From: Clostridium aquiflavi
Lineage (GTDB): Bacteria > Bacillota > Clostridia > Clostridiales > Clostridiaceae
Assembly (NCBI RefSeq): GCF_031344075.1
Contig: NZ_JAVJAN010000012.1
Coordinates: 1-64,000, forward strand
Reading direction: 5' to 3'
Length of the DNA stretch: 64,000 nucleotides
Positions 17,160 through 26,444 of the stretch are shown here, piece by piece. The stretch's first letter is position 1, and every line of letters begins with the position of its first letter. Under the pieces are notes generated by a model. The model made no database searches and was not told where the DNA came from. It saw only the letters and a program-made list of their open reading frames with translations. The translations under genes and the position numbers were made by a program.

Positions 17160-18761
17160 GTGAATGGTATAAATATGCTTATTGAATTAATTGGGGGCTT
17201 GGGGCTATTTCTCTTTGGTATGAAGCTCATGGGAGACGGGCTTGAAAACGTTGCAGGTGAAAGATTAAAAGGTATTTTAGAAAAAGTAACAAATAATAAA
17301 TACATGGGAGTTTTTATTGGAGCTCTCGTAACTGCTATAATTCAAAGTTCTAGTGCTACAACAGTAATGGTTGTTAGCTTCGTAAATGCTGGTCTTATAA
17401 ATCTTATGCAAGCTACTGGCATTATCATGGGCGCAAATGTCGGAACAACTATAACAGCACAATTAATTTCTTGTAAATTAGATAATATTGCACCTTTATT
17501 TGTAGGTATCGGTTCAATATCACTCTTAGTTACAAGTAAGAAAAAGCATAGAGATATATCTTCCATAATATTAGGATTTGGTATACTATTCCTTGGAATG
17601 AATTTTATGTCTAATGCTATGAAACCGTTAGCTGAATCATCAATTTTTTCGCAAATTTTAGTTCTCGTTGGCAATAATAAACTCTTAGGAGTTTTATGTG
17701 GACTTTTAATGACTGCAATAGTTCAAAGTTCTTCTGCCACAACTGGTATCTTAATAGCCCTTGCTACAACTGGAGCTATTGATATGAATATTGCATTGCC
17801 TATTATATTTGGATGCAATATTGGAACTTGTGTTACAGCACTTTTAGCCTCTGCTGGTGGAAGCAAAACTGCTAGAAAGGCTGGCTTAATACATCTCTTT
17901 TTTAATATTATAGGTGTATTAATATTTACTCCATTTATAAATCCACTAATTTCATTTATAAAATATATTAACCCTACAGATGTTTCTAGACAAGTTGCAA
18001 ATGCTCATACTATTTTTAATATTACAAGTACAATAGTTTTACTGCCTTTGTCAAAATATCTTGTTTTATTAGCAAATAAAATCTTACCTGGTAAAGATTC
18101 TTTAGAAACAGATGGATCAATTTATTTGGATAAAAATTTATTAGATACTCCTATTGTAGCAACTGGACAAGTTGTTAATGAAACAATTAGAATGGGTAAA
18201 ATTGCACAAAAAAATATAGAATTAGCCATGAAAGCTTTTTTGATTGAAAATGAAGAATACATAAAACAAGTATATAGTAATGAGAAAATAATAAATACTT
18301 TAGAAAAAGAGATAACAGATTATTTAGTTCTATTATCAAATTATGAATTACCAGATACTGATAGTAAAATTTTAAGTACAAGCTTTCATATAATTAATGA
18401 CATAGAAAGAATTGGTGATCATGCAAAAAATATAGTAGAATTGGCTACTGAAAAAATTGATGATCATATTAGAATTCCACAAGATGCTATTGAAGAACTT
18501 ATGAGTATGTATGAGCAGACTCTTAATGCCTTAACTTTAGCTTTAAAGTGTTATGAAAACAGTGATTATACTAACGCTAAGCATGTAAAAGAAATTGAAT
18601 TGAAAATAGATACTTGTGAAAAAACACTTAGAGAAAGCAATATAAAAAGATTAAATCAAAAAAAATGTTCAGCTAACTCTAGTACAATATTTTTAGATTT
18701 GATTAGTAATCTTGAAAGGATTGGTGATCACTCTACTAATATTGCCGAAAGAGTACTTTAA
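17160..18761 (+). CDS. Na/Pi cotransporter family protein with C-terminal PhoU-like domain
   Basis: The 533-residue membrane protein has two inverted repeats of the Na/phosphate symporter core, each with a QSSSATT motif (IQSSSATTVM near 62, VQSSSATTGI near 182). After about 335 residues comes a cytoplasmic PhoU-like helical domain with two ERIGDH motifs (ERIGDHAKNI near 416, ERIGDHSTNI near 519). It probably takes up phosphate or a related anion, with the PhoU part controlling it. The start is a GTG with AAGGAG 8 bp upstream; ATG at 17175 is an alternative. Monocistronic. Confidence 0.93.
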   Translation: MNGINMLIELIGGLGLFLFGMKLMGDGLENVAGERLKGILEKVTNNKYMGVFIGALVTAIIQSSSATTVMVVSFVNAGLINLMQATGIIMGANVGTTITAQLISCKLDNIAPLFVGIGSISLLVTSKKKHRDISSIILGFGILFLGMNFMSNAMKPLAESSIFSQILVLVGNNKLLGVLCGLLMTAIVQSSSATTGILIALATTGAIDMNIALPIIFGCNIGTCVTALLASAGGSKTARKAGLIHLFFNIIGVLIFTPFINPLISFIKYINPTDVSRQVANAHTIFNITSTIVLLPLSKYLVLLANKILPGKDSLETDGSIYLDKNLLDTPIVATGQVVNETIRMGKIAQKNIELAMKAFLIENEEYIKQVYSNEKIINTLEKEITDYLVLLSNYELPDTDSKILSTSFHIINDIERIGDHAKNIVELATEKIDDHIRIPQDAIEELMSMYEQTLNALTLALKCYENSDYTNAKHVKEIELKIDTCEKTLRESNIKRLNQKKCSANSSTIFLDLISNLERIGDHSTNIAERVL

Positions 18762-18785
18762 TATTTTTATAATTTCCTAAAGAAG

Positions 18786-18817
18786 AAAAAAGCGACTGTA
18801 AATCAGTCGTTTTTTTC
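18786..18817 (+). terminator. terminator of the Na/Pi transporter gene
   Basis: AAAAAAGCGACTG pairs with CAGTCGTTTTTTT (one G-U pair), 25 bp after the stop codon. The run of seven T residues makes a textbook intrinsic terminator. Confidence 0.9.
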
Positions 18818-18858
18818 ATATTTGCCTTTCTGAAAATATATAAACTTTCAAATTGTTC

Positions 18859-18891
18859 TATACTCTTTAAAATATACTTTTAAAGAGTATA
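18859..18891. repeat. perfect 14-bp hairpin without a U-run
   Basis: TATACTCTTTAAAA (18859-18872) and TTTTAAAGAGTATA (18878-18891) pair perfectly around a 5-base loop. It lies 41 bp after the preceding terminator and 130 bp before the DUF445 gene. There is no clean T-run on either strand, so it may be an mRNA or DNA regulatory structure rather than a terminator. Confidence 0.4.
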
Positions 18892-19020
18892 TTCTTTCTA
18901 AACATAATTACTGATATTTAAAATTAAAACACATGTTTTTATGTACTTTTAGTTTTTACATTAATATGATATACTATTTAAGTATTTTTACTATTAAATA
19001 ATAGGGGGAGTTATTTAACT

Positions 19021-19629
19021 ATGATACACATTTTAATAACAATATTATTTTTAACTTTAATTGGTGGACTTATAGGTTGGATTACTAATATTTTAGCTAT
19101 AAAGTTATTATTTAGACCAATAAAACCTATAAAAATACCTATATTTAATATAGAAATTATAGGCCTTATACCAAAAAGACAAAAAGAAATTGCTAAAAAT
19201 ATTGGGCAAGTTATTGCAAATGAATTATTATCAGTAGATGATTTATTTAATGAAATAATAAAAGAAGAAGATAAAGAAAACTTTAATGAATATATAAAAA
19301 ATAAAATAGTAAATGTAATATCAGAAAAAATCAATTTCATTCCTGCTCCACTTAATGTAATGATTAAAAGCTATATTGATGAAATTATTAATACTGAATT
19401 AAATCCTATTATCAACGATATACATAATACAATTATGTCAAAAGCTAAAGAAAAAATAGATATTGAAAAAATTGTTGAAGAAAAAATCAATCTTCTTGAT
19501 TTGAATAAATTGGAAAGCATAATAATATCTGTTGCTAAAAAAGAACTTAAACACATTGAAATACTAGGCTTTATTTTAGGTGGTTTTATTGGAATAATTC
19601 AATCTTTAATAATACTTTTTATAAAATAA
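19021..19629 (+). CDS. DUF445 family membrane protein (YheB-like, short form)
   Basis: The 202-residue protein has an N-terminal membrane helix with GGLIGWITNILAIKLLFRP, the DUF445/UPF0754 signature (GxxTNxxAxxxLFRP), a central helical cytoplasmic part and a C-terminal membrane helix (LGFILGGFIGIIQSLIILF). B. subtilis YheB is about 370 residues, so the middle domain here is about half as long, while both ends are present. The function of the family is not known. A strong AGGGGGAG sits before the ATG. Confidence 0.85.
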   Translation: MIHILITILFLTLIGGLIGWITNILAIKLLFRPIKPIKIPIFNIEIIGLIPKRQKEIAKNIGQVIANELLSVDDLFNEIIKEEDKENFNEYIKNKIVNVISEKINFIPAPLNVMIKSYIDEIINTELNPIINDIHNTIMSKAKEKIDIEKIVEEKINLLDLNKLESIIISVAKKELKHIEILGFILGGFIGIIQSLIILFIK

Positions 19630-19662
19630 AATATAAAGTATTAGGCTTTGTTATAAATAATT

Positions 19663-19705
19663 AAAGATCAGATATTAAATAATAAAACTTTAACATCTGA
19701 TCTTT
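19663..19705. terminator. bidirectional terminator between DUF445 and uridine kinase genes
   Basis: A 17-bp inverted repeat (19663-19679 and 19689-19705) with one mismatch and a 9-base loop lies between two convergent genes. Confidence 0.7.
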
Positions 19706-19739
19706 ACTCTATGTATTGCAAATTATCTATTAATATTTT

Positions 19740-20351
19740 TTAAATAAAGCTACGTATTCTTTCTAGTAACATACTAAGCGCAACTGTATTACATCCACCT
19801 TCTGGAATTATAATATCAGCTCTTTTTTTACTAGGGTCCACAAATTCTTCATGCATAGGTTTTACAGTAGTAAGATATTGATTAATAACAGAATCAAGAT
19901 CTCTTCCTCTTTCTTGTACATCTCTTAATAGTCTTCTAATGATTCTGACATCAGCGTCTGTATCTACAAATACTTTAATATCCATCAAGTCACATAATTC
20001 TTGGTTTTCAAAAATTAATATTCCCTCAACTATTATTACTTTTGCAGGCTTGATCATAATTGTTTCACTTGTTCTAGTATGTTCAACAAATGAATATACT
20101 GGATGATTAATAGTTTCTCCATTTCTTAACATCTTAAGATGTTTTATCAGAAGATCAGTTTCAAAAGAATTAGGATGATCGTAATTTAATTTCTTACGTT
20201 CCTCTAATGATATATTATCATTTGATCTATAATAATAATCATGAGAAAGTATAACTACATCATCACCAAATTCTTCTTTAATATTCAATGATAAAGTAGT
20301 TTTTCCTGACCCTGTTCCTCCGGCTATCCCTATTATCATTATATCTTGCAT
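19740..20351 (-). CDS. udk: uridine kinase
   Basis: This cytoplasmic pyrimidine-salvage enzyme phosphorylates uridine and cytidine. The P-loop is GGTGSGKTT (10-18), followed by the family motif LSHDYYYR and NYDHPNSFETDLL. The VEGILIFE and RRLLRDVQERGR segments hold the Walker B and lid arginines. The length of 203 residues is typical. GGAGG lies 10 bp before the ATG, slightly long. An inverted repeat (20444-20456 with 20501-20513) in the upstream gap probably ends the preceding gene. Confidence 0.94.
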   Translation of the reverse strand: MQDIMIIGIAGGTGSGKTTLSLNIKEEFGDDVVILSHDYYYRSNDNISLEERKKLNYDHPNSFETDLLIKHLKMLRNGETINHPVYSFVEHTRTSETIMIKPAKVIIVEGILIFENQELCDLMDIKVFVDTDADVRIIRRLLRDVQERGRDLDSVINQYLTTVKPMHEEFVDPSKKRADIIIPEGGCNTVALSMLLERIRSFI

Positions 20352-20546
20352 AATATAATTTCCTCCATATCGATTATGTTTAATTTATATTTAATATAAA
20401 ATATTCTTATAAATTTATATATTTTTTTCCTATATAATAATAGCATAGCTATTATTATTTATCTATATTAAATTGTTTGTTTTAAAAAATAAGGAATAAA
20501 ATAGCTATGCTGATATAATTTTTATTAGTAATTTTGAACAAGTATT

Positions 20547-21554
20547 TTAAAATACAGAAGATTTTTTATAGAAATATACAGTTAATTTATTATCATCCTT
20601 AGATACTACTGCTTTTTCTCTACCCTTTTCATTTGTATTTTCATCATCTTCAAAAAATTCTATTGCTCTATTAATTGATTTTATATCTAAACTATTTTCT
20701 ACTTCTTTTCTATACAAAACCGCTAATTTATTGCTAAAATTATTATCAAATGATGATACATAATTTATTGTTCTATTGTTGCTACTACTTGTATTAAATT
20801 TATTTTTTAAATTATCATTGTTATTTTTATTGTATTTATTTTTTTTGAGTTCCTCTTTTCTTAAATTAATATTCTTTAAGTAATATGATACATCCTCTAT
20901 CTCTAAATTGCTCAAGTCATTAGCTAATTTTATACCACATTCTTTAAAACAATTAACTGCATTTTTTAGTTGAATACATACTTCAACTTCACTACCATAG
21001 CGCTTACTAAATTCTCCTAATAGTTCATTTACTTTTTCTTCATTATATAAATTCATAAATGATATATCTTTACTTATATTATTTGCTATCAAGTATGCCT
21101 TTTTATATTTTATATTATTAAAGGCTTGTATACTGCAATAAATTGATATTATAATACCTGAAATTAGAACTATTAAATTTCTTCTTAAAATAAACGTCAA
21201 AATTAGAAAACACCAAAAAAATAATCTTGAAGTCTTATATTTTCTTATGCCTTTAATTAAATTCTCATCCTCATTAATTATTTCATTAACTATTATTCTC
21301 TTATTTTTTAACTTATTTTTTCGTTCTTGTATTCCCTTAATAAAAGATTTTAAGTTTAATTTTTTCTTTTTAAATATCCATAATTGCTTCTGTCTTTTTA
21401 TATCTCCATTTTGTCCATAAACTATTAGTCTATTTTTATTTAATGATATATTGTTATCCTTATATTTAGTTATAATAGTTATATTTCCATTTGTAGATAT
21501 TTTTACTTTTATATTTTCACCTAATCTAAAGTTTTTTTTATATTTAACTCTCAT
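20547..21554 (-). CDS. hypothetical membrane protein with DUF4236-like N-terminus
   Basis: The 335-residue protein opens with MRVKYKKNFRLGENIKVKIS, resembling DUF4236 (a short basic strand, then LGxxxxxxxS). Two hydrophobic segments follow (about 110-145, LFFWCFLILTFILRR and LIVLISGIIISIYC), then a soluble part rich in Asn and Lys (NKYNKNNNDNLKNKFN near 245-260). The short basic region before the membrane (KRQKQLWIFKKKKLNLK) is notable. No function is known. The ATG at 21554 is chosen over a GTG at 21566 because AAAGGTGG lies 8 bp upstream. Confidence 0.65.
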   Translation of the reverse strand: MRVKYKKNFRLGENIKVKISTNGNITIITKYKDNNISLNKNRLIVYGQNGDIKRQKQLWIFKKKKLNLKSFIKGIQERKNKLKNKRIIVNEIINEDENLIKGIRKYKTSRLFFWCFLILTFILRRNLIVLISGIIISIYCSIQAFNNIKYKKAYLIANNISKDISFMNLYNEEKVNELLGEFSKRYGSEVEVCIQLKNAVNCFKECGIKLANDLSNLEIEDVSYYLKNINLRKEELKKNKYNKNNNDNLKNKFNTSSSNNRTINYVSSFDNNFSNKLAVLYRKEVENSLDIKSINRAIEFFEDDENTNEKGREKAVVSKDDNKLTVYFYKKSSVF

Positions 21555-21889
21555 TCCAATAGCCACCTTTTCTTTATAATATTTCAGGCTTTAATCTCAA
21601 TGACTTAAATGTAAATTTTTGTAATTATTTACCTTAATTTTACACTAGCTTTCAAAAATAATCAAGGGGCTATCTTTTATTTATTAATCAATTGTTTTTA
21701 ATGACAGATTTATCTTTATTAACTAATATATATAGAATAAATATTAATATATTACAAAATATAAAATTAAGTAATTATCTTTATATTTACTTTGTAATTC
21801 AATACAAACGATATATTTTCAAAAATGGATTAAATTTTATAAAATGTGTTATAATGTAAATAAGCACATAAATAAAAGGAGGTGTTTTT
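21555..21889. other. divergent intergenic region with CarD promoter
   Basis: This 335-bp AT-rich gap lies between divergent genes. TATAAT at 21850-21855, 35 bp upstream of the CarD gene, is the clear element. The -35 is poor (TGGATT at 21826-21831, 18-bp spacing), which suggests an activator or a weak promoter. I see no riboswitch or strong hairpin in the rest. Confidence 0.5.
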
Positions 21890-22372
21890 TTGTTTAACGT
21901 TGGTGATAAAGTTGTTTATCCCATGCAAGGAATAGGAATAGTTCAAAGAATTGAAGAAAAACTTTTCTGTGGTAAGAAAAAAAAATATTGTATAATACAA
22001 ATGTTAAAAAATAGTTTAGAAATAATGATACCTATTGATAGAATACCTAATTCTAAATTACGTATGATTAATGATATTAATACACTAGAAGATATACTAG
22101 ATCATATTCAAGACACATCTAATCCGGAAGAAATAGATCTTCCTTCTAAACAAAGATATGAGATAAATTTAAATAAAATAAAATCTGGTTTATTGGAAGA
22201 TAGCGTAGATGTATTTTATAATTTAACTCTTATCAATAAGATGAAAGCTCTCAACTCAACAGAAAAACAAATATTAAACACAGCACGCAAATTCCTAATA
22301 GATGAAATAAGAGTCATTAAAAATATAAGCGAAAATGAAGCTACAAAAATATTAAAATCTAGTATTAATTAA
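21890..22372 (+). CDS. CarD family transcriptional regulator
   Basis: The 160-residue protein starts with an RNA-polymerase-interacting domain (about 1-60), FNVGDKVVYPMQGIGIVQRIEE, typical of CarD and the CarD-like part of Mfd. The C-terminal part (60-160) is helical, as in CarD, where it contacts DNA at the -10 region. CarD proteins stabilise open promoter complexes, especially for rRNA. The start codon is TTG; AAAGGAGGTG lies 5 bp upstream, and no ATG with an RBS is available. Confidence 0.88.
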   Translation: MFNVGDKVVYPMQGIGIVQRIEEKLFCGKKKKYCIIQMLKNSLEIMIPIDRIPNSKLRMINDINTLEDILDHIQDTSNPEEIDLPSKQRYEINLNKIKSGLLEDSVDVFYNLTLINKMKALNSTEKQILNTARKFLIDEIRVIKNISENEATKILKSSIN

Positions 22373-22511
22373 ATTAATGCTTCAAATTTATTTTTTAAAT
22401 TTATTAGAATAACTGATAATTTTCTTAAAATTAAGTTATTACTCATGATTTTTTAATTTAATATTTTAAATTACATAAAAGAAATATTTTACACCTTAGT
22501 TGTAATAAAGA

Positions 22512-22551
22512 AAGCTATATTGCTTATCTTAGCAATATAGCTTAATTTTTT
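22512..22551. terminator. strong bidirectional terminator
   Basis: A perfect 13-bp stem (22512-22524 and 22531-22543) with a 6-base loop, followed on the plus strand by AATTTTTT. It lies between the convergent CarD gene and the membrane protein gene. Confidence 0.85.
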
Positions 22552-22562
22552 ACAAATATAAA

Positions 22563-24188
22563 TTACTCTTGAGTATTTTCTACTTCTTTATTTGTTTCAG
22601 TATTACTTAATGATACATTTTCAAAATAATTAGTTATTAAATACCTACTATTTCCAACATTAATATATTTTATAGAAACTGAATCACCTACATTTGTTAA
22701 AGCAATTTCTCTAGATGTTTCAGTTGAAATTGAAAATATATTATTTATTCCTTTTAATTTAACATCATATATACTTGTTCCTTCTTTAACAACAACACCA
22801 ATTCTTTCAACTTCACCTAAAATAGTTTCTTCTTTATTTCCACCCTCTAAAGAAATATTAGTGTTAGTTAATCCCTCTAAATATTTATTAAGAGTTGATT
22901 GAAGTGTATCTCCAACACCAACTGTATTATAATTTTTCACATTAACCATAGCATATTGTTTTACGAGTCCACTTGAATCTTTTAGTGTCATAAAATATGT
23001 AGGTTCATTTTGAATATTTATTAAGTAAGGGAATGTAGCAGTATATCCATATTGTTGCACTTTACCCTCAGCAGATTTCATACTTGCATATTCTGTCGCT
23101 CCTGCTGTCTTATATAATTTAGTTTGACCATTTCTTGTATTTGTTAAAGTAAATCCTACTAAACTTTCATCACTTCCTACTGAAGTTATGCCTGTATAAT
23201 AATAGCATGTATCATTATTATAAATAACATTCATACCAGAAGTTGATTTTAATTTATCTTTATCACTAAAGTTAAGAATTCCATGAACTAATTCTCCCCA
23301 CTTATCTATATATCTTTTTATATATGTTGATGGTTGAATTCTATCTACCCAATTAGGTAAATTATCAATACCATACTTTTCCGATTCACCTGTTTGTGCA
23401 TCTATTATTAATGCTCCGATTGCTTTTGTTTCTGCTATTCCAATAGCATTATCATATCTAGTTACAACCCAATAAGGCTTTCCACTATCATCTAATTCAA
23501 ATGTATAATCTGTATGTCCAGCTTTCATGTCTCTAAAAAATGCAGCTCTTTTTAAATTGCTAAATAAATAAGACGAATCTAAATATTTTATTCTTAAATC
23601 TTTTCCATCTAATTGTGTTACTAATTGAACATCATTTTGATTTGTTGCACTTACCTTTATGTATCCAGCTGTACCCTCTCTATTAGTAAACCACTTAAAC
23701 AATGAAGAATGTTCTAATGGTGCTACATAATATAATTCACCATCAATACTTTGTAAATCTAAAGTTCCAACATATACTTGGCTACCAAGACTTGCAATTT
23801 CACCCAATTTTTTATCTGCTAATTTTTCCGCTAATTCTTTGTCTATAGTTGGTAATTGATTTAAATCTATATATTGTATCTCATTTGAAAAATCCACATC
23901 TTGAATACTTCCTATTAAATTTCTGTGAGCACTATAACTAATTATAGGACTACATATCACTGCTAATATAATATATAGGACTGCTACTGTTCCACCTGCC
24001 ATAATAATTTTTTTATTTCTGTGAAGCACACCATATACTACTGAACATAATACAAATATTCCTATAATCAATACTGAATTTAAACTTAAATCAAAAATTA
24101 AATTATTAGTTAATAAAAGTACTATTCCTATACACATATATGCGCCTAATAATAATTTTAAAAAACTAAATGATTTTTTATTGTCCAT
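22563..24188 (-). CDS. conserved membrane protein of unknown function with large extracellular part
   Basis: The 541-residue protein has three to four N-terminal membrane helices (about 6-26, 30-48, 56-78) and then a roughly 450-residue domain that is probably outside the cell. It lacks cysteines except a single one, shows many polar turns, and contains repeating strand patterns (GTLDLQSIDGELYYVAPLEH, then GYIKVSATNQNDVQLV). I do not recognise the domain. The ATG at 24188 is chosen over one at 24206 because GGTGGAGAG lies 5 bp before it. The gene is preceded by a small membrane gene. Confidence 0.7.
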   Translation of the reverse strand: MDNKKSFSFLKLLLGAYMCIGIVLLLTNNLIFDLSLNSVLIIGIFVLCSVVYGVLHRNKKIIMAGGTVAVLYIILAVICSPIISYSAHRNLIGSIQDVDFSNEIQYIDLNQLPTIDKELAEKLADKKLGEIASLGSQVYVGTLDLQSIDGELYYVAPLEHSSLFKWFTNREGTAGYIKVSATNQNDVQLVTQLDGKDLRIKYLDSSYLFSNLKRAAFFRDMKAGHTDYTFELDDSGKPYWVVTRYDNAIGIAETKAIGALIIDAQTGESEKYGIDNLPNWVDRIQPSTYIKRYIDKWGELVHGILNFSDKDKLKSTSGMNVIYNNDTCYYYTGITSVGSDESLVGFTLTNTRNGQTKLYKTAGATEYASMKSAEGKVQQYGYTATFPYLINIQNEPTYFMTLKDSSGLVKQYAMVNVKNYNTVGVGDTLQSTLNKYLEGLTNTNISLEGGNKEETILGEVERIGVVVKEGTSIYDVKLKGINNIFSISTETSREIALTNVGDSVSIKYINVGNSRYLITNYFENVSLSNTETNKEVENTQE

Positions 24189-24367
24189 TTTATCTCTCCA
24201 CCTCATCTTTTATTATGGTTAATATTATATCATAATAAGTTTTTAAATACCACTTTTAAATTAAATAAGAAGAGATAAAAAATCTAGAAATTAGACTCTT
24301 TATCTCTACTTAAAAATATTAATGTAGAATTTCTATTAAAAATTTTATAAAAATAATTACTATAATC

Positions 24368-24670
24368 CTAATAATTATTTTTATCCTTATCTACCTCTTC
24401 ATATTCAACATCAATTATATCGCCAACTAAATCATCATTTGAATCATATGTAAATTCTTTATTATTTTCATATACATTTTTATTTTTTCTTACATCTTCA
24501 TTTAATTTATCTTTTCTTCCTTTAATAAATGATATTAACTTTATTAAAAGATAAGCTATTACTCCAACTAATAATATATATGGCAATATACTAAAAAATA
24601 ATGATATTATTAAAATTATTATACATGTACTACCAATAAAGTACAGTATGTTTCTAAAATTGCCTCTCAT
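24368..24670 (-). CDS. small membrane protein of unknown function
   Basis: The 100-residue protein has two adjacent hydrophobic segments (about 7-28 and 30-50), a basic loop (KGRKDKLNEDVRKNKN) and a very acidic C-terminus (GDIIDVEYEEVDKDKNN). This layout is common in uncharacterised clostridial envelope proteins. AAAGGAG precedes the ATG. It is separated by 180 bp, including an inverted repeat (24271-24279 with 24299-24307), from the following larger membrane gene. Confidence 0.6.
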   Translation of the reverse strand: MRGNFRNILYFIGSTCIIILIISLFFSILPYILLVGVIAYLLIKLISFIKGRKDKLNEDVRKNKNVYENNKEFTYDSNDDLVGDIIDVEYEEVDKDKNNY

Positions 24671-24791
24671 AATATACTCCTTTGCAAGCTTTAATTTAAT
24701 TTATATTATATAATATATTAAATTTATGTGCAATGCAATAAAAGATATTTTATATTCTATTAAGGGTTTTATATAAACTTATTATATATTT

Positions 24792-26219
24792 TTATTTATT
24801 TTTCCTACTTCTTGCCATACTAGGTAATATCAATCCTAGCCCTAATAATATGAACGGTGTAACTATATTAAGTACAAGTGTAAAAATCCACTCTGGAGAA
24901 TAAGCCTCTACTCCATGTGGAAACATTCCCATTATACATGCAAATGCTGTAAATATAAAACACCATACACCTATTATTAAAGCAAATTTATCATTCTTAA
25001 CAAATTTATAGCTAGAATTATATTTTTCACTAGCCTTCTTAATACCAATAAAAGCTAAAAATACCCATAAATATCTCATTGGCATTACAACCGCATTTAA
25101 TCTTAAAAGCCAGTTAAATAAATCAGTCATATTGCCGATTCCCAAAGCTGGAACAATTATCAATATTCCTACTAATACAGCGGTCATTATGTAGCCATTT
25201 ACAGGCACACCTTTATCATTTATCTTACTTAAAGATTTTGGAACAAAATTATCATCTGCATCTCCTAATAATACTTTTAAAGGTGCATCAATAGATACAA
25301 CTAAAGCTGATATCTGAGCTATCATATTAGCTAATGCATATAAAATTAATAATGAATTGCCTAATCCATAATACTCTCCTAGTTTTTTAAATGCATAATA
25401 TTGTCCATTCATCATAAGATCTTTCGGTATATTATTTGCATCAAACATTATTGCCATAGCTATAGAACCTAATATAGCTGATATTGTTACCATAATAGCT
25501 AAAACTATCATTCCTCTAGGAAATTCCTTTTTAGAATTTTTAGTATTATTAACATATGGAGATATTTTTTCTGCTCCACCTACTGCAAATACTAGCATTG
25601 ATAATGTTGTAAAATATGAAAAATTAAAATTAGGCATTAATGCTTTAACTGATAAATCTGTTGTCGCAATTTTAACTCCTCTTAATGCAGGCGCTGTAAT
25701 AACTAACAAAATGTATAACAATGACATTATAAAAATCGCAGTTCCTGCTATTGTTCCTATTCTATTTAATGACTTAATTCCTTTTGATGCCACCCATAAG
25801 AAAAGGAAAAATATCAATAGAGTTATACTTTGAGCTACTAAAGGAACCATATCTTTTAATAAAGTTCCATCACCTTTAATTACCCATCCTAATGCTATTA
25901 AAACAGCTTGTGGCTTTTGAGCCAAATATGGAATATGCACTACCCAATAAGTCCATCCTGCTAAATACGCTAATTTAACTCCATAAGTTGATCTTATCCA
26001 TGAACTTACACCACCTTTTTCCTCTTTAAAAATTGTTCCTAATTCACCAACCATTAAAGCGTATGGTATAAAATATAATCCTATAATTAATATCCAAGAA
26101 ACTATAACTTGTAATCCTTGATTTGCAAAGTTATTAACAACATTTCCAAATCCCCAAACAGATACAAAAGATATTAGGGCCAGATTATACCACCTGAGTT
26201 GTTTATGTTCATTTTCCAT
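24792..26219 (-). CDS. APC superfamily amino acid permease (YjeM/glutamate:GABA antiporter-like)
   Basis: The 475-residue membrane protein has about twelve helices. The first contains SFVSVWGFGNVVNNFANQG, the glycine-rich substrate helix of APC carriers. The pattern GELGTIFKEEKGGVSSWI is the helix 2-3 motif shared by the GadC/YjeM branch, and AVGGAEKISPYV marks helix 6. The substrate is probably glutamate or a related amino acid. A gene cluster for glutamate and glutamine synthesis follows upstream, which fits but does not prove it. AGGAGG sits 7 bp before the ATG. Confidence 0.88.
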   Translation of the reverse strand: MENEHKQLRWYNLALISFVSVWGFGNVVNNFANQGLQVIVSWILIIGLYFIPYALMVGELGTIFKEEKGGVSSWIRSTYGVKLAYLAGWTYWVVHIPYLAQKPQAVLIALGWVIKGDGTLLKDMVPLVAQSITLLIFFLFLWVASKGIKSLNRIGTIAGTAIFIMSLLYILLVITAPALRGVKIATTDLSVKALMPNFNFSYFTTLSMLVFAVGGAEKISPYVNNTKNSKKEFPRGMIVLAIMVTISAILGSIAMAIMFDANNIPKDLMMNGQYYAFKKLGEYYGLGNSLLILYALANMIAQISALVVSIDAPLKVLLGDADDNFVPKSLSKINDKGVPVNGYIMTAVLVGILIIVPALGIGNMTDLFNWLLRLNAVVMPMRYLWVFLAFIGIKKASEKYNSSYKFVKNDKFALIIGVWCFIFTAFACIMGMFPHGVEAYSPEWIFTLVLNIVTPFILLGLGLILPSMARSRKNK

Positions 26220-26380
26220 CTTTCATCCTCCTGTTAGTTTTTCTTTTAAGCTTAAGATAATGAAATTTGATATGAAGAGTATAATTTTTATAATACTATA
26301 AATTCAAATAATATTAAAACACCTCTATAGTATTCTTTTATTATTTGATAATATTTATGTAAGTTTTTGTTGAAAATTAA

Positions 26381-26425
26381 GAAAAAAAGTAGTATTAGTT
26401 TTAATAAATTAAACTAATACTACTT
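26381..26425 (-). terminator. terminator of the gltBD operon
   Basis: A perfect 15-bp inverted repeat (26387-26401 and 26411-26425) with a 9-base loop is followed on the minus strand by seven T residues. It lies 20 bp after gltD. Confidence 0.9.
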
Positions 26426-26444
26426 GAAATTTTATTATATTAAA

